A stretch of DNA of 53,735 bases from positions 1 through 53,735 of IMG/VR virus record IMGVR_UViG_3300023223_000794; one strand, given 5' to 3'. The position numbers and the translations under genes were made by a program. The notes beneath the pieces are model-generated. The model worked only from the letters and a program-made list of their open reading frames with translations, had not been told where the DNA came from and did not search any database. Shown here in pieces: positions 1-7,898 of the stretch; positions within the stretch are counted from its first letter, which is position 1; every line of letters begins with the position of its first letter. The DNA is from a virus.

Positions 1-144
1 GCGTGTAACCATTGGTTTCAAGTAAAGACCTTGTTTCCTGAGGGTAAAATTCCTATCGCACAAACTCTAGACATTGGTTACGCGCACTACTTTTACCTTG
101 CTAAATACCAGGCAGAGTATTTTCGATCGATTCTTGAGTTAATC
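1..144. repeat. Direct repeat closing the circle (copy 1)
   Basis: Bases 1-144 are identical to 53592-53735. The repeat lies inside one open frame that starts at 52839 and continues to 222 without a break once the ends are joined. This is what a circular assembly or circularly permuted phage DNA gives. A genuine short terminal repeat is possible but less likely inside a gene. Confidence 0.95.
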
Positions 145-222
145 CAAGAGCAATTCCCTGAACGCTGGAAGTATCTTCAGTCCTTAATTCTTTTGCACGA
201 CGACATTTCAAAGAACAGCTAA
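1..222 (+). CDS. C-terminal end of glycosyltransferase-like protein (continues from 52839)
   Basis: This is the last 73 codons plus stop of the gene that begins at 52839. The frame at base 1 (Ala-Cys-Asn-His-Trp) is the same frame that reaches 53592. The joined protein is 324 residues. This part holds only the C-terminal tail, ending in an Asp-Asp-rich segment, and no catalytic motif is visible here. The next gene starts five bases later, so it belongs to the rightward structural operon. The first in-frame ATG after base 1 (base 31) is not a real start. Confidence 0.85.
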   Translation, partial: ACNHWFQVKTLFPEGKIPIAQTLDIGYAHYFYLAKYQAEYFRSILELIQEQFPERWKYLQSLILLHDDISKNS

Positions 223-227
223 CGACT

Positions 228-1337
228 ATGGCGATTCCCTTACATATTCCTGGTATTGATTTAACGGCATTCGCGTCAGTTACTGGGGCACAAATCGCGC
301 AAGCTACGTCACACTCAAATCCTCTTGTACCATATGGGTTTGTGTTTGAGTGGGATCTCTCCGGGGGGCCACCAGTAATCTCAGGGGATTCTGCCGTCAA
401 ACTGCGTTTTATTATGATCGACATACAAGATCCTATAGCGAAGGTCTTTCGTGTTTGGAACGCTGACACATCAACTTGGGTTCCTGTTACACTTGGTGTT
501 GGTTCTGTGTCAAATGCTTCGCTGGCTGCAAGCTCTGTGAGTTTAACGAAGTTAGACGTAGCTATGGGTGGGAAGTTACAAATCTTGCGAAAAGACGCAG
601 CGGGCACTGCCTGGACTGTACAGGACTTAACACTTGATGACAATTCGCTTACGTTAGATAAGATATCTAACGCAGGTATTACTGAACCTTCGTTAAAACT
701 CCTACGATGGAATGAAGCAGGAAATGCAGTAGAGAGCGTATCGTCAGAGATATTATTTGTTGCGGGAATCGGAGATGATACCCTAGAGGCTGTAAAGTTT
801 GCGAACGGTTCTTCAAAACTTGGGTATATCTTTCGTCGAACTGCTGAAGGTTGGGATTTCGAGCAGCCTAAAAAGATTCTTGACACTCCAGATGGTTCTT
901 CGGCAAACCAGTCGGTAGTCTGGAATAACGCGGGTAGTGCCTGGGAGAATAAAGCTGGAAGTTTCCTGCACGAGCAGCATATATTTACTTCAGCTGCTCT
1001 AGACACTTTTGCAGGTACAGTGATCCAGCCAGCTGTTACACATAATATGACTATTAGTACAGATAGCGTTGACAGTATTCAGGGATTCGTAGAAAATTTA
1101 ATTACAGAGCATAACTACCTAGTAGGCGATAGAATTCCATTAACATCTGTTTACGAAACAACAACCGGTTTTCCTGCCTTTCAACCTTGGGCAAATACAA
1201 CACAGTTTGGATTAAACCAGCAAACCGCAGCTGGAGCACTTCTGCGTGCACTAGACCGAGATCTTGGAACTCCTGTTACGCTCACGCCTACTAATTGGCG
1301 TATTAAGCTTTACATTCGGCACAGAAACTTTACTTAA
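228..1337 (+). CDS. Putative virion/appendage protein
   Basis: This 369-residue protein is rich in Ser, Thr, Ala and Asn and has several degenerate beta-strand repeats. Recurring pieces such as LTLDKISNAGITEPSLKLLRW and QSVVWNNAGSAWENK suggest a repetitive fibre-like body. There is no signal peptide or membrane segment. It starts five bases after the glycosyltransferase-like gene and lies just before the adaptor and nozzle-like genes, so I infer a structural role. I do not recognise a named family. Confidence 0.55.
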   Translation: MAIPLHIPGIDLTAFASVTGAQIAQATSHSNPLVPYGFVFEWDLSGGPPVISGDSAVKLRFIMIDIQDPIAKVFRVWNADTSTWVPVTLGVGSVSNASLAASSVSLTKLDVAMGGKLQILRKDAAGTAWTVQDLTLDDNSLTLDKISNAGITEPSLKLLRWNEAGNAVESVSSEILFVAGIGDDTLEAVKFANGSSKLGYIFRRTAEGWDFEQPKKILDTPDGSSANQSVVWNNAGSAWENKAGSFLHEQHIFTSAALDTFAGTVIQPAVTHNMTISTDSVDSIQGFVENLITEHNYLVGDRIPLTSVYETTTGFPAFQPWANTTQFGLNQQTAAGALLRALDRDLGTPVTLTPTNWRIKLYIRHRNFT

Positions 1338-1344
1338 TCTTACT

Positions 1345-2328
1345 ATGGCTTTACTGCATATACTTGAACGACTTCGCGCATCTGAAGGGATTCATTTTGA
1401 TGATCCGTTCCAGAAAACGAAGGTTATTGAACTGCTGAATCGTGTTATTGAGCAGTTCTACTCTACGAGAACATTGCCCGGGTCAGAGAAAACAGTTAAG
1501 CTTGATGTAACTACCACAAACCAACTTATCACATTGCCGCACTTCATCGACGATATTCGAGGATTGAGGTTGGATGACGCGAAAAATACAGGTGAATACC
1601 GAGATGTAGAGAATCGATTTGATCGATTTAACGCTAATGCGGATGTTCTAAAGTGGGATGATGCAGGAACTTCTCCGTTATATACAGAACTTTCAGAAGA
1701 TGGACCTCTGACCTTTACTTTGAAAGCAGTACAAGTTGATTCCTTTTCAGTTGTAATCTCAGGGAAAACTACAGTTGCAGATTTTCACACTGAAGAACTT
1801 GTATTTCCTCCGAACACTGGAACGAAGACTACGTCAAGTAGCTTTATTGCAAACTTTGTACGGTCGATTGCAAAGAACTTAGTGCCAACCGGCACAGATA
1901 TTTTGATCACTGACGCTGGAGGTGCCTCTGTTGGAACTCTACACTCAGACCAAAAAAATACGAGATATAAGGTTATTCGAATTGCTGATGTTAGTTCTAA
2001 TTCCTCGCTAAGCTTTAACCATTGCATCGAAGTTTTGTACAAGGAAAGCTTTCGACCGCTTCACCAAGACATGGATGTATTTCTTGATGGCTCTTTTGAT
2101 GATCTTCTGTTCTTTAGTTTCTTAGCAGATCTTTATTCAGGGCGTGAAGAAACTTTACTTAAACAACAGGCAGCGGCTCAACAGGTTGGTAGACTTCTTC
2201 AAGGAAAGAATCGTCAAGCTTCTCAAGGTAAACTTCGCCGGTTAGACTATATAGAGTCTAACTCTCTTCGCGCGATTCGATCTTCTAGATTTTCCCGTTA
2301 TCCTTACTTACACTCCTCTATGTACTAA
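1345..2328 (+). CDS. Putative head-tail/neck structural protein
   Basis: The protein has 327 residues from the ATG at 1345, seven bases after the previous stop. An open frame extends upstream to 1264 but would overlap the previous gene. The N-terminus is helical (HILERLRASEGIHFDDPFQK) and is followed by LPHFIDDIRGLRLDD, a pattern of proteins that precede a tail-tubular-B-like protein in podovirus operons. Its stop overlaps the next start as TAATG, so translation is coupled to the nozzle-like gene. The assignment rests on context and overall look and is not secure. Confidence 0.45.
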   Translation: MALLHILERLRASEGIHFDDPFQKTKVIELLNRVIEQFYSTRTLPGSEKTVKLDVTTTNQLITLPHFIDDIRGLRLDDAKNTGEYRDVENRFDRFNANADVLKWDDAGTSPLYTELSEDGPLTFTLKAVQVDSFSVVISGKTTVADFHTEELVFPPNTGTKTTSSSFIANFVRSIAKNLVPTGTDILITDAGGASVGTLHSDQKNTRYKVIRIADVSSNSSLSFNHCIEVLYKESFRPLHQDMDVFLDGSFDDLLFFSFLADLYSGREETLLKQQAAAQQVGRLLQGKNRQASQGKLRRLDYIESNSLRAIRSSRFSRYPYLHSSMY

Positions 2329-4787
2329 TGCCTACTCCTGGTACAATACATTCGTTCCACGGTGGAATGGTTCAATCAGTAGATCCTACAAAGATCGCTG
2401 ATGATCAGTATTTTTTTCTCTCGAACGGTCGTGTAAGGCAGGACAAGGTTCGTGCAATCAATCAGCCAATACTTTTCGATGGATTAGTTAGCGGAAATAA
2501 GCAAGCTGTTGTTGGTATTGGTTCACGGATTTATGCAATTGTAGCAGGTAAACTCTATACGAGAGACTATGCAGATCTATTAAACACTGACTTTTTGCAA
2601 GTTGCTGGGTTCTCCCTGGACGCTACGGTAGATAGGATTTACCATGTACTCATTCCAGCCTCGAATACAAACTATGCCCGTGTGTCAGCTGATGGACTTC
2701 CTGATGGAGTGGTTACGTTTACTGTACAAGTCCCAGGGAATTCACCGGGATTCTTATTTCAGGACGGGATTAACCAGGCGTGGTTTGTAAACATCGCAAC
2801 GAATAAAGCTTTCCAGACTAGAGGATACAATCGGTGGAATACTACAAATCGTGAGTATGTTCCAATCGGAACTTTAATGACTTACGTAAGCGGGCGGTTG
2901 TATATAGCAGCTAAGGATCAGGAGAAAACTACATTGATACTCAGATCTGTAACTGGGCGACCGTTAGATTTCATGATTCAGATTAACTCCTCAGGTAATA
3001 AGATAGATGCGCTAGAGTCAATCGGGGGCGCGGCACCTGTAGCATATCGCGTATCAGCGTCAGAACTTACAGCCTTACATCCTTTGGATTTACAAAACCA
3101 GGCGTTTCTAGCTTGTACGGCTGCTGAATCGTTCTTTGTAATTCCTGACTTTAACAATCGACTTTTTGCAGAACCCACATTTTTTGATATTCGTTTCCTT
3201 GCAGTCGGTGCTATTAACCAAGAGTCTATTACAAATTTGCTAGGGAATACAGCGCTTATTGCACAAGCAGGAGTTCGGGATTTCAACTCAGTAGCTTATT
3301 TAGAGAATGCAGGCCGAAATTCCGTGTTAAACCGTAAGGTATTTAACCTAACTGAAGGCATTACCCAAGTAAATCCAGCAGCTATTACTTTCGATGACTA
3401 TGCGCTCTTTGCTATGGATACAAGGATCGGTAAAGGAGTTTTAGTTTATGATACTCAGTTAGAGCAGTTTGTAGCTTTTGATACATTCGATGCACTTGGT
3501 GGTGTGGTACAGTTTACGCTTATTGAAGTAGCAGGTGTGCGAAGACTCTTTGTTATTACGGACGGCGATGAACTTTACGAATACTCGCCACGTCTCGGTA
3601 CGCCCGCGCTAGTTCGTTTCTATCCTCGCGATGTAACTGGAGATCATAATAAAGCGTTAACATTAGCTTCTGTTGATCTTATCTTTGACTCTACGAAAAC
3701 TGGTGGGGTTGCTGCGGCAGAATGTTATGCAGATCGAATGGTTACTGATTCCGCTGAGGGACGTTATGCGGCAACACAAATCGATGACGAAGACGTACAA
3801 CAGCTTCCTTTCACAGCAGGCGTAAACAAACCGATTATTCAAAAGTTGCATCTACGTTTTAACGAATCTCCTGCTCAGGGCTCTCGCGTTGGAGTACTTG
3901 TTGCATGGGATGGCGGTGGATCTCTCATGTCGATGACGTTAAACTTAGTACCCGGTGGCATTGTTAACCAGAATCAAGCATTTAGTGAAACTCCACCCTC
4001 TCTCCCGGCTCGTTATAAGTTTGCACTTATCGGGGATGATGGTGTAGCTAATGATGCGAAGTTTGCAATAGTAGGGGCTATTCTACGGAATAACTATTCT
4101 GCTATTCTTGGTGCCGGTGATCATAATAACTATAACGATTTTAATGCTATCACAGCTTCAGCCTGGAAACCTTCAAAAGATGTTGACCGTACGTTTTTTG
4201 CCCTTGGTAATTCTGAACTTGATGACGGAATTCCTGGGACTAGACACACGGAGCATTATAAATTCTTTTTAGGGTCTAACGGAAATCGTTACTGGAAACA
4301 ATCTTTGAATGAAAACGCTGACGTGTTCTTTGTAAACTCAGGGTTTAACTCTGCTGGAACTCTTATAGAACCCGATGGAAATACAGCAGGTTCTAAACAA
4401 GGTCTTGCAGTAAAAGCATTACTTGCAGAGTCTACCGCATGGTTTAAACTAGTTGTAATGCATCATTCACCTTATGTCTCCCAGGCTAGTATTCAGCAGA
4501 TGGTTCTGCAATGGCCTTTTGTCAGTTGGGGCGCTACGATGCTAGCCTGTGGAGACCCTAATTTCTATGAGTATTTGTTGGTAGATCGTTTGCCTGTGGT
4601 TAATTGTGGAACAGGTACAGGACGAGCGCTAGGAACTCCGGATGAGATAGTGCGTAGCGATTCAATTTTCTTGGATAGCACGCATAATGGATTCTTAGAG
4701 TTTACAGTTACTTCATTTAAGGCAACTGTACAGTTTAAAAACTCCAATGACACAGTAATTCATTCTTTCCAAGTTCGCAGAAGATGA
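2328..4787 (+). CDS. Tail nozzle-like (tubular B-like) protein fused to a degenerate phosphoesterase domain
   Basis: The protein has 819 residues. Its first ~540 residues look like a beta-propeller tail tubular/nozzle protein: FHGGMVQSVDP at the start, repeated beta strands, and a VYDTQLEQFVAFD blade. Residues about 560-790 follow the layout of a calcineurin-like metallophosphoesterase: FALIGDDG near 563, GAGDHNNY near 596, ALGNSELDD near 626, VMHHSPYVS near 709 and ACGDPNFYEY near 740. The usual GNH(D/E) is GNSE and the usual GHxH is GDPN, so the catalytic His and two metal-ligand His are missing. I infer a structural or binding role for this domain rather than catalysis. The final ATGA overlaps the next gene. 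Confidence 0.7.
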   Translation: MPTPGTIHSFHGGMVQSVDPTKIADDQYFFLSNGRVRQDKVRAINQPILFDGLVSGNKQAVVGIGSRIYAIVAGKLYTRDYADLLNTDFLQVAGFSLDATVDRIYHVLIPASNTNYARVSADGLPDGVVTFTVQVPGNSPGFLFQDGINQAWFVNIATNKAFQTRGYNRWNTTNREYVPIGTLMTYVSGRLYIAAKDQEKTTLILRSVTGRPLDFMIQINSSGNKIDALESIGGAAPVAYRVSASELTALHPLDLQNQAFLACTAAESFFVIPDFNNRLFAEPTFFDIRFLAVGAINQESITNLLGNTALIAQAGVRDFNSVAYLENAGRNSVLNRKVFNLTEGITQVNPAAITFDDYALFAMDTRIGKGVLVYDTQLEQFVAFDTFDALGGVVQFTLIEVAGVRRLFVITDGDELYEYSPRLGTPALVRFYPRDVTGDHNKALTLASVDLIFDSTKTGGVAAAECYADRMVTDSAEGRYAATQIDDEDVQQLPFTAGVNKPIIQKLHLRFNESPAQGSRVGVLVAWDGGGSLMSMTLNLVPGGIVNQNQAFSETPPSLPARYKFALIGDDGVANDAKFAIVGAILRNNYSAILGAGDHNNYNDFNAITASAWKPSKDVDRTFFALGNSELDDGIPGTRHTEHYKFFLGSNGNRYWKQSLNENADVFFVNSGFNSAGTLIEPDGNTAGSKQGLAVKALLAESTAWFKLVVMHHSPYVSQASIQQMVLQWPFVSWGATMLACGDPNFYEYLLVDRLPVVNCGTGTGRALGTPDEIVRSDSIFLDSTHNGFLEFTVTSFKATVQFKNSNDTVIHSFQVRRR

Positions 4788-5272
4788 TAACTTTAGCAGA
4801 AAAAATGGGGCTGCCTGTAGATACTGTTTTATCTTATGCACATGGTGTTATTGCTCTACGACCAAAAGATTTTTATGAAACAGAAAACGTTACAAAAGCT
4901 GCAGAATATTTATTTGAAGCATATCAAAGAAAGAATTCTTTAGCTAGTTTATATCGTCAGTGTAAAGAAGCTTCTGATTGTGGATTACTTTTTATAGCAT
5001 TAAATAATCATAGAGATATTATAGGCGTTGGTATAGTCTTTGCTTTTTTTGAGACAAAACGATTTTATGTAGAGCATTTGGCCACATCAACTAAAATAGC
5101 AAAAATCTCTCTAATCCTTCAGTTCCGTGACATGCTTAGAAAGCACGAAATTAATATTCGCGATTGGACTTTTGGGGGAACTAAATTTCGACATAATAAC
5201 ATACCAATAGCACTTTCAAGTAAGTGTATGTATCGATGGCAAAACGCAGAGGTTAATCATGGGAAGTCCTAA
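4784..5272 (+). CDS. Hypothetical protein, possibly GNAT-like
   Basis: This 162-residue protein overlaps the nozzle gene by ATGA and the following gene by 14 bases, in a tightly packed virion operon. The middle section (LLFIALNNHRDIIGVGIVF, then FYVEHLATSTKIAKISLIL) has the strand-strand-helix look of a GNAT acyltransferase core. Some T7-like podoviruses place a small GNAT-like internal virion protein in this part of the operon. The acetyl-CoA pyrophosphate loop is not clear, so function stays open. Confidence 0.5.
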   Translation: MITLAEKMGLPVDTVLSYAHGVIALRPKDFYETENVTKAAEYLFEAYQRKNSLASLYRQCKEASDCGLLFIALNNHRDIIGVGIVFAFFETKRFYVEHLATSTKIAKISLILQFRDMLRKHEINIRDWTFGGTKFRHNNIPIALSSKCMYRWQNAEVNHGKS

Positions 5273-6020
5273 TGTACAATCCGCAGGGGAAACTACTGCG
5301 CAGCAAATTCAAGCACTTATTGCGAATCTTCCACAGCTTCTGGAGGCTATTGCAGGGGATATCGATACGGTAGATCGTGCACAGTTGGAATCTGCAAGAG
5401 AACTTTCTCCGCAAATTTCACAGCTTGGAGGGGAGATAGCCGCACAAGAAGCACAAGCTCGTGCAGAGGCTGAACTAAATATCATATCTGGTACTGGCCG
5501 TGAATTAGTTCGCGAGGCTACAGAAACAGCAAGAATAGCTGATCCAGAGTTCTTCAAACTTCGTGAACAAATAGCAGGAACGGCAGATACATTGCTCTCT
5601 CCTGAACTTACCGGTAGTGAACTTGAAGAAGTTTCTAGATTACATAGCCAGACATTTGGCAGTAACACTGCACAAGCTCCTATTAAATCACTTCAAGCTG
5701 CAACTCAATTTGGTTCTGGGCTTCGTGAACGGTTACAATCTGCTGCAGGATTTCTTGCTGGAATCGCGCCATCATTACGTTCTGGAGCAGATACTTTTGC
5801 AATCTCCACCGGACGTAGTGTAGTTCCAAACGCCTCACTTGCAGGAGTTTCTGGCGCTCGACAGACTGGATTACAAACTTCACAGTTTGGAAGTCAACTT
5901 CTAGGTGAGGCTGGAAGTACTGCAAGGACAACAGCACAAGCTCGTGCAGCTACACCAGGCGGATTTGAAAGGTTCACTCAAATAGCTGGAGGTATTGGAA
6001 GTTTAGGTAGCGCATTTTAA
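5259..6020 (+). CDS. Putative internal virion/ejection protein
   Basis: This 253-residue Ala/Gln/Ser-rich, mostly helical protein has no transmembrane segment. It carries LSPELTGSELEEVSRLHSQ, then PIKSLQAATQFGSGLRERLQ, then a Gly/Ala-rich tail. I recall this arrangement from small proteins in podovirus ejection cassettes, next to the large internal virion proteins. It lies upstream of two larger Ala/Gln-rich proteins, which fits a DNA-ejection complex. This is context-based inference. Confidence 0.5.
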   Translation: MGSPNVQSAGETTAQQIQALIANLPQLLEAIAGDIDTVDRAQLESARELSPQISQLGGEIAAQEAQARAEAELNIISGTGRELVREATETARIADPEFFKLREQIAGTADTLLSPELTGSELEEVSRLHSQTFGSNTAQAPIKSLQAATQFGSGLRERLQSAAGFLAGIAPSLRSGADTFAISTGRSVVPNASLAGVSGARQTGLQTSQFGSQLLGEAGSTARTTAQARAATPGGFERFTQIAGGIGSLGSAF

Positions 6021-6033
6021 GCAAGGAAACATC

Positions 6034-7311
6034 ATGGGACTTCTAAATTTATTCCAGTTCATCGAAGATCGGGTTACTAAAGAGCCAGAGCGAAACCCTG
6101 ATTTCCTGGACTCCGAAGGTATAGTGAACCCTGGAGAACTTCCATTCCTGGGTGGTTCAAGGCGCGGGCGAGAGCTTAATCGTTCTGTGCTTCTAGATCG
6201 GGCAAAGCGTGCACCCGATCGTGCGATTTCTCGTACAGGGCAGACTGGATCTGCTAGTAATATAGCTCTTCTAAAGTTCCGCAAAGAGGATAGAGACGAT
6301 CAGAAAAAGGCACTTGCACTTGGCCGCATTTTCCTCCAACAACAAGGTGCAAATCTCACACAATTTAGTAATGATGAGATTATCGATGCGTCATTTAATC
6401 CAGCTGCCGAAGAGCTAGCGTTAAGAGGACTGTCTGCCCGTGCAGGTTCACGGGAACAGCTTGCTCTCTTAGGTCAGGACGTTGAAGGAAAAGTTGTTGC
6501 TGAGTTTAACAGCGCGTTCGGTGCAACTAAAGCAGAAATTGCAGATCAAGTTCATGCAGAAAAGATTCGTAAAGATACACAACAAGCAGCTTTACTCGCC
6601 GCCAATACAGCTGTTCAACGAAGTTTTGATGAAGCCATAAATATCGAAGGTACTCTCGACCAAGAAAAAAGACTAGCTGCGGCAGAGCTTACCGCCGTAC
6701 AAGGTACAGCATCTCGGGCATTCAATGTATTTCCAGGGACATTTAATCCTGGCGCAGGCGGTTTACTCCCAGGGCAACAAGTTCAACAGCCGGTGCAAAA
6801 TATTCGAACTGAAGAGGTCACACCTGTCACAGAAAACGTTGGCAGATTCATAGGGACAGGGATAAATCAGCAGATTCTTGAGAGTCTTAAAGCCACTCCA
6901 ACAGGAGTACGTATAGGTTCTGATAATATCGATGCAGTAATAAATGGCTTGGCAGTTGAAAGTGGTGCTATCGCAGCAAGTGCTGGACGTTTTACAGGAG
7001 AGCCAACGTTACAACCAGGCTTACAAGGTGGTGGAGTAAGGCAAGTAGTTAATTCCGCACTTCTTGCTCCAATTCCTGAGTCTGCAGTTGGCTCAACACT
7101 TGCTCCAATCCCCCAAAGTACGCCAGCGCAAGCACCACTTTCCCTTCTAGATCCTACAGCACTTCAACGTCCATTGTCAAGTCAGGCTGTAGAGAAAGAC
7201 ACAGAAGGTAATGTAGTTAAAACTCGATCATTCATCCGTACGTCGGATGCAATCTGGCTCTTTAACTCTGAGAATAGTCAGTTTGAGATCTTTAAACGTA
7301 TAAAGAATTAA
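6034..7311 (+). CDS. Putative internal virion protein
   Basis: This 425-residue protein is preceded by AAGGA at a good distance from the ATG, one of the clearer ribosome-binding sites in the genome. The first half is charged and helical, with coiled-coil character between residues about 90 and 230. The second half is Gly/Pro/Gln-rich and ends in a compact beta-like tail (TRSFIRTSDAIWLFNSENSQ). It sits between the two other presumed ejection proteins. I do not recognise a family. Confidence 0.5.
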   Translation: MGLLNLFQFIEDRVTKEPERNPDFLDSEGIVNPGELPFLGGSRRGRELNRSVLLDRAKRAPDRAISRTGQTGSASNIALLKFRKEDRDDQKKALALGRIFLQQQGANLTQFSNDEIIDASFNPAAEELALRGLSARAGSREQLALLGQDVEGKVVAEFNSAFGATKAEIADQVHAEKIRKDTQQAALLAANTAVQRSFDEAINIEGTLDQEKRLAAAELTAVQGTASRAFNVFPGTFNPGAGGLLPGQQVQQPVQNIRTEEVTPVTENVGRFIGTGINQQILESLKATPTGVRIGSDNIDAVINGLAVESGAIAASAGRFTGEPTLQPGLQGGGVRQVVNSALLAPIPESAVGSTLAPIPQSTPAQAPLSLLDPTALQRPLSSQAVEKDTEGNVVKTRSFIRTSDAIWLFNSENSQFEIFKRIKN

Positions 7312-7315
7312 CATT

Positions 7316-7558
7316 ATGCTAATGTCTCGTGATTATTCTAAATTTCAAAAAGCATTTGTTAAAGACAAATTGTCTGCACTAGTTTTTGATATTTTGTCGA
7401 ACAACTTTAGATGGGATGAAGATTGGCCCATAGCTTATTTTACACAAGTCTTCGTGAGGTCTCAGATAAGAGATTTACATAAATTTGCTTGGATTGATTT
7501 TGTAGATATTCACAATGAAGTTATTATACAACGAGAAAAACTTTTAAGTTTTAAATAA
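7316..7558 (+). CDS. Small hypothetical protein
   Basis: An 80-residue aromatic-rich protein, starting four bases after the previous stop and in the same direction as its neighbours. It has no signal peptide, membrane segment or recognisable motif. A second ATG two codons in (7322) is an equally possible start. Position suggests a minor virion or assembly protein, but nothing in the sequence proves it. Confidence 0.5.
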   Translation: MLMSRDYSKFQKAFVKDKLSALVFDILSNNFRWDEDWPIAYFTQVFVRSQIRDLHKFAWIDFVDIHNEVIIQREKLLSFK

Positions 7559-7572
7559 CTGACCCCCTTGCT

Positions 7573-7890
7573 ATGCAAAGTAAAACTATACACGCACAAG
7601 CAGAGTTAAACCCTAGAGGTGTATTTCGATAAACAAATACATATCCTTATTGGAAACGATTTTTTAAATGCATTTGGCCGAGCACAATACCACCGTTAGG
7701 TGAACTATCAGGATGGGCTAATGATGGAATCATTGTAAAAGCTAAAGTAAATTTTTCTTTCATCGATCGAATTAGGCTTTTAACTAGTGGAAATTTAAGT
7801 ATAAAAACTGTTATAGAGTGTGCAAATATACCAGGTGCTTGCCAATCTAAAGTGTATGTACAGCCTGATCCACCTAAATTTTTAGACTAA
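7573..7890 (+). pseudogene. Small phage gene interrupted by an in-frame TAA
   Basis: A single frame runs from the ATG at 7573 to the TAA at 7888-7890, with one TAA at 7630-7632 after 19 codons. The first part reads MQSKTIHAQAELNPRGVFR. The second part (85 codons) starts TNTYPYWKRFFKCIWPS, goes on to PPLGELSGWANDGIIVK, and looks like a real protein. The second part contains no in-frame ATG, GTG or TTG near its start, so it cannot easily be a separate gene. A CAA-to-TAA change would explain it. Readthrough or a sequence error are alternatives. TAA ends most other genes here, so genome-wide recoding is excluded. Confidence 0.6.
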
Positions 7891-7898
7891 TTCCCGTT

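Noticed and set aside
101-1006. 301-codon frame on the minus strand
   Set aside because: Lies opposite the well-supported virion gene 228-1337 and has a Cys/Ser-rich composition typical of shadow frames.
5581-5596. -24/-12-like match CGGCAGATACATTGCT, plus strand
   Set aside because: Two mismatches and located inside a virion gene.
7089-7104. -24/-12-like match TGGCTCAACACTTGCT, plus strand
   Set aside because: One mismatch, but deep inside a coding gene with no gene start within 200 bases. Roughly one such match is expected by chance.
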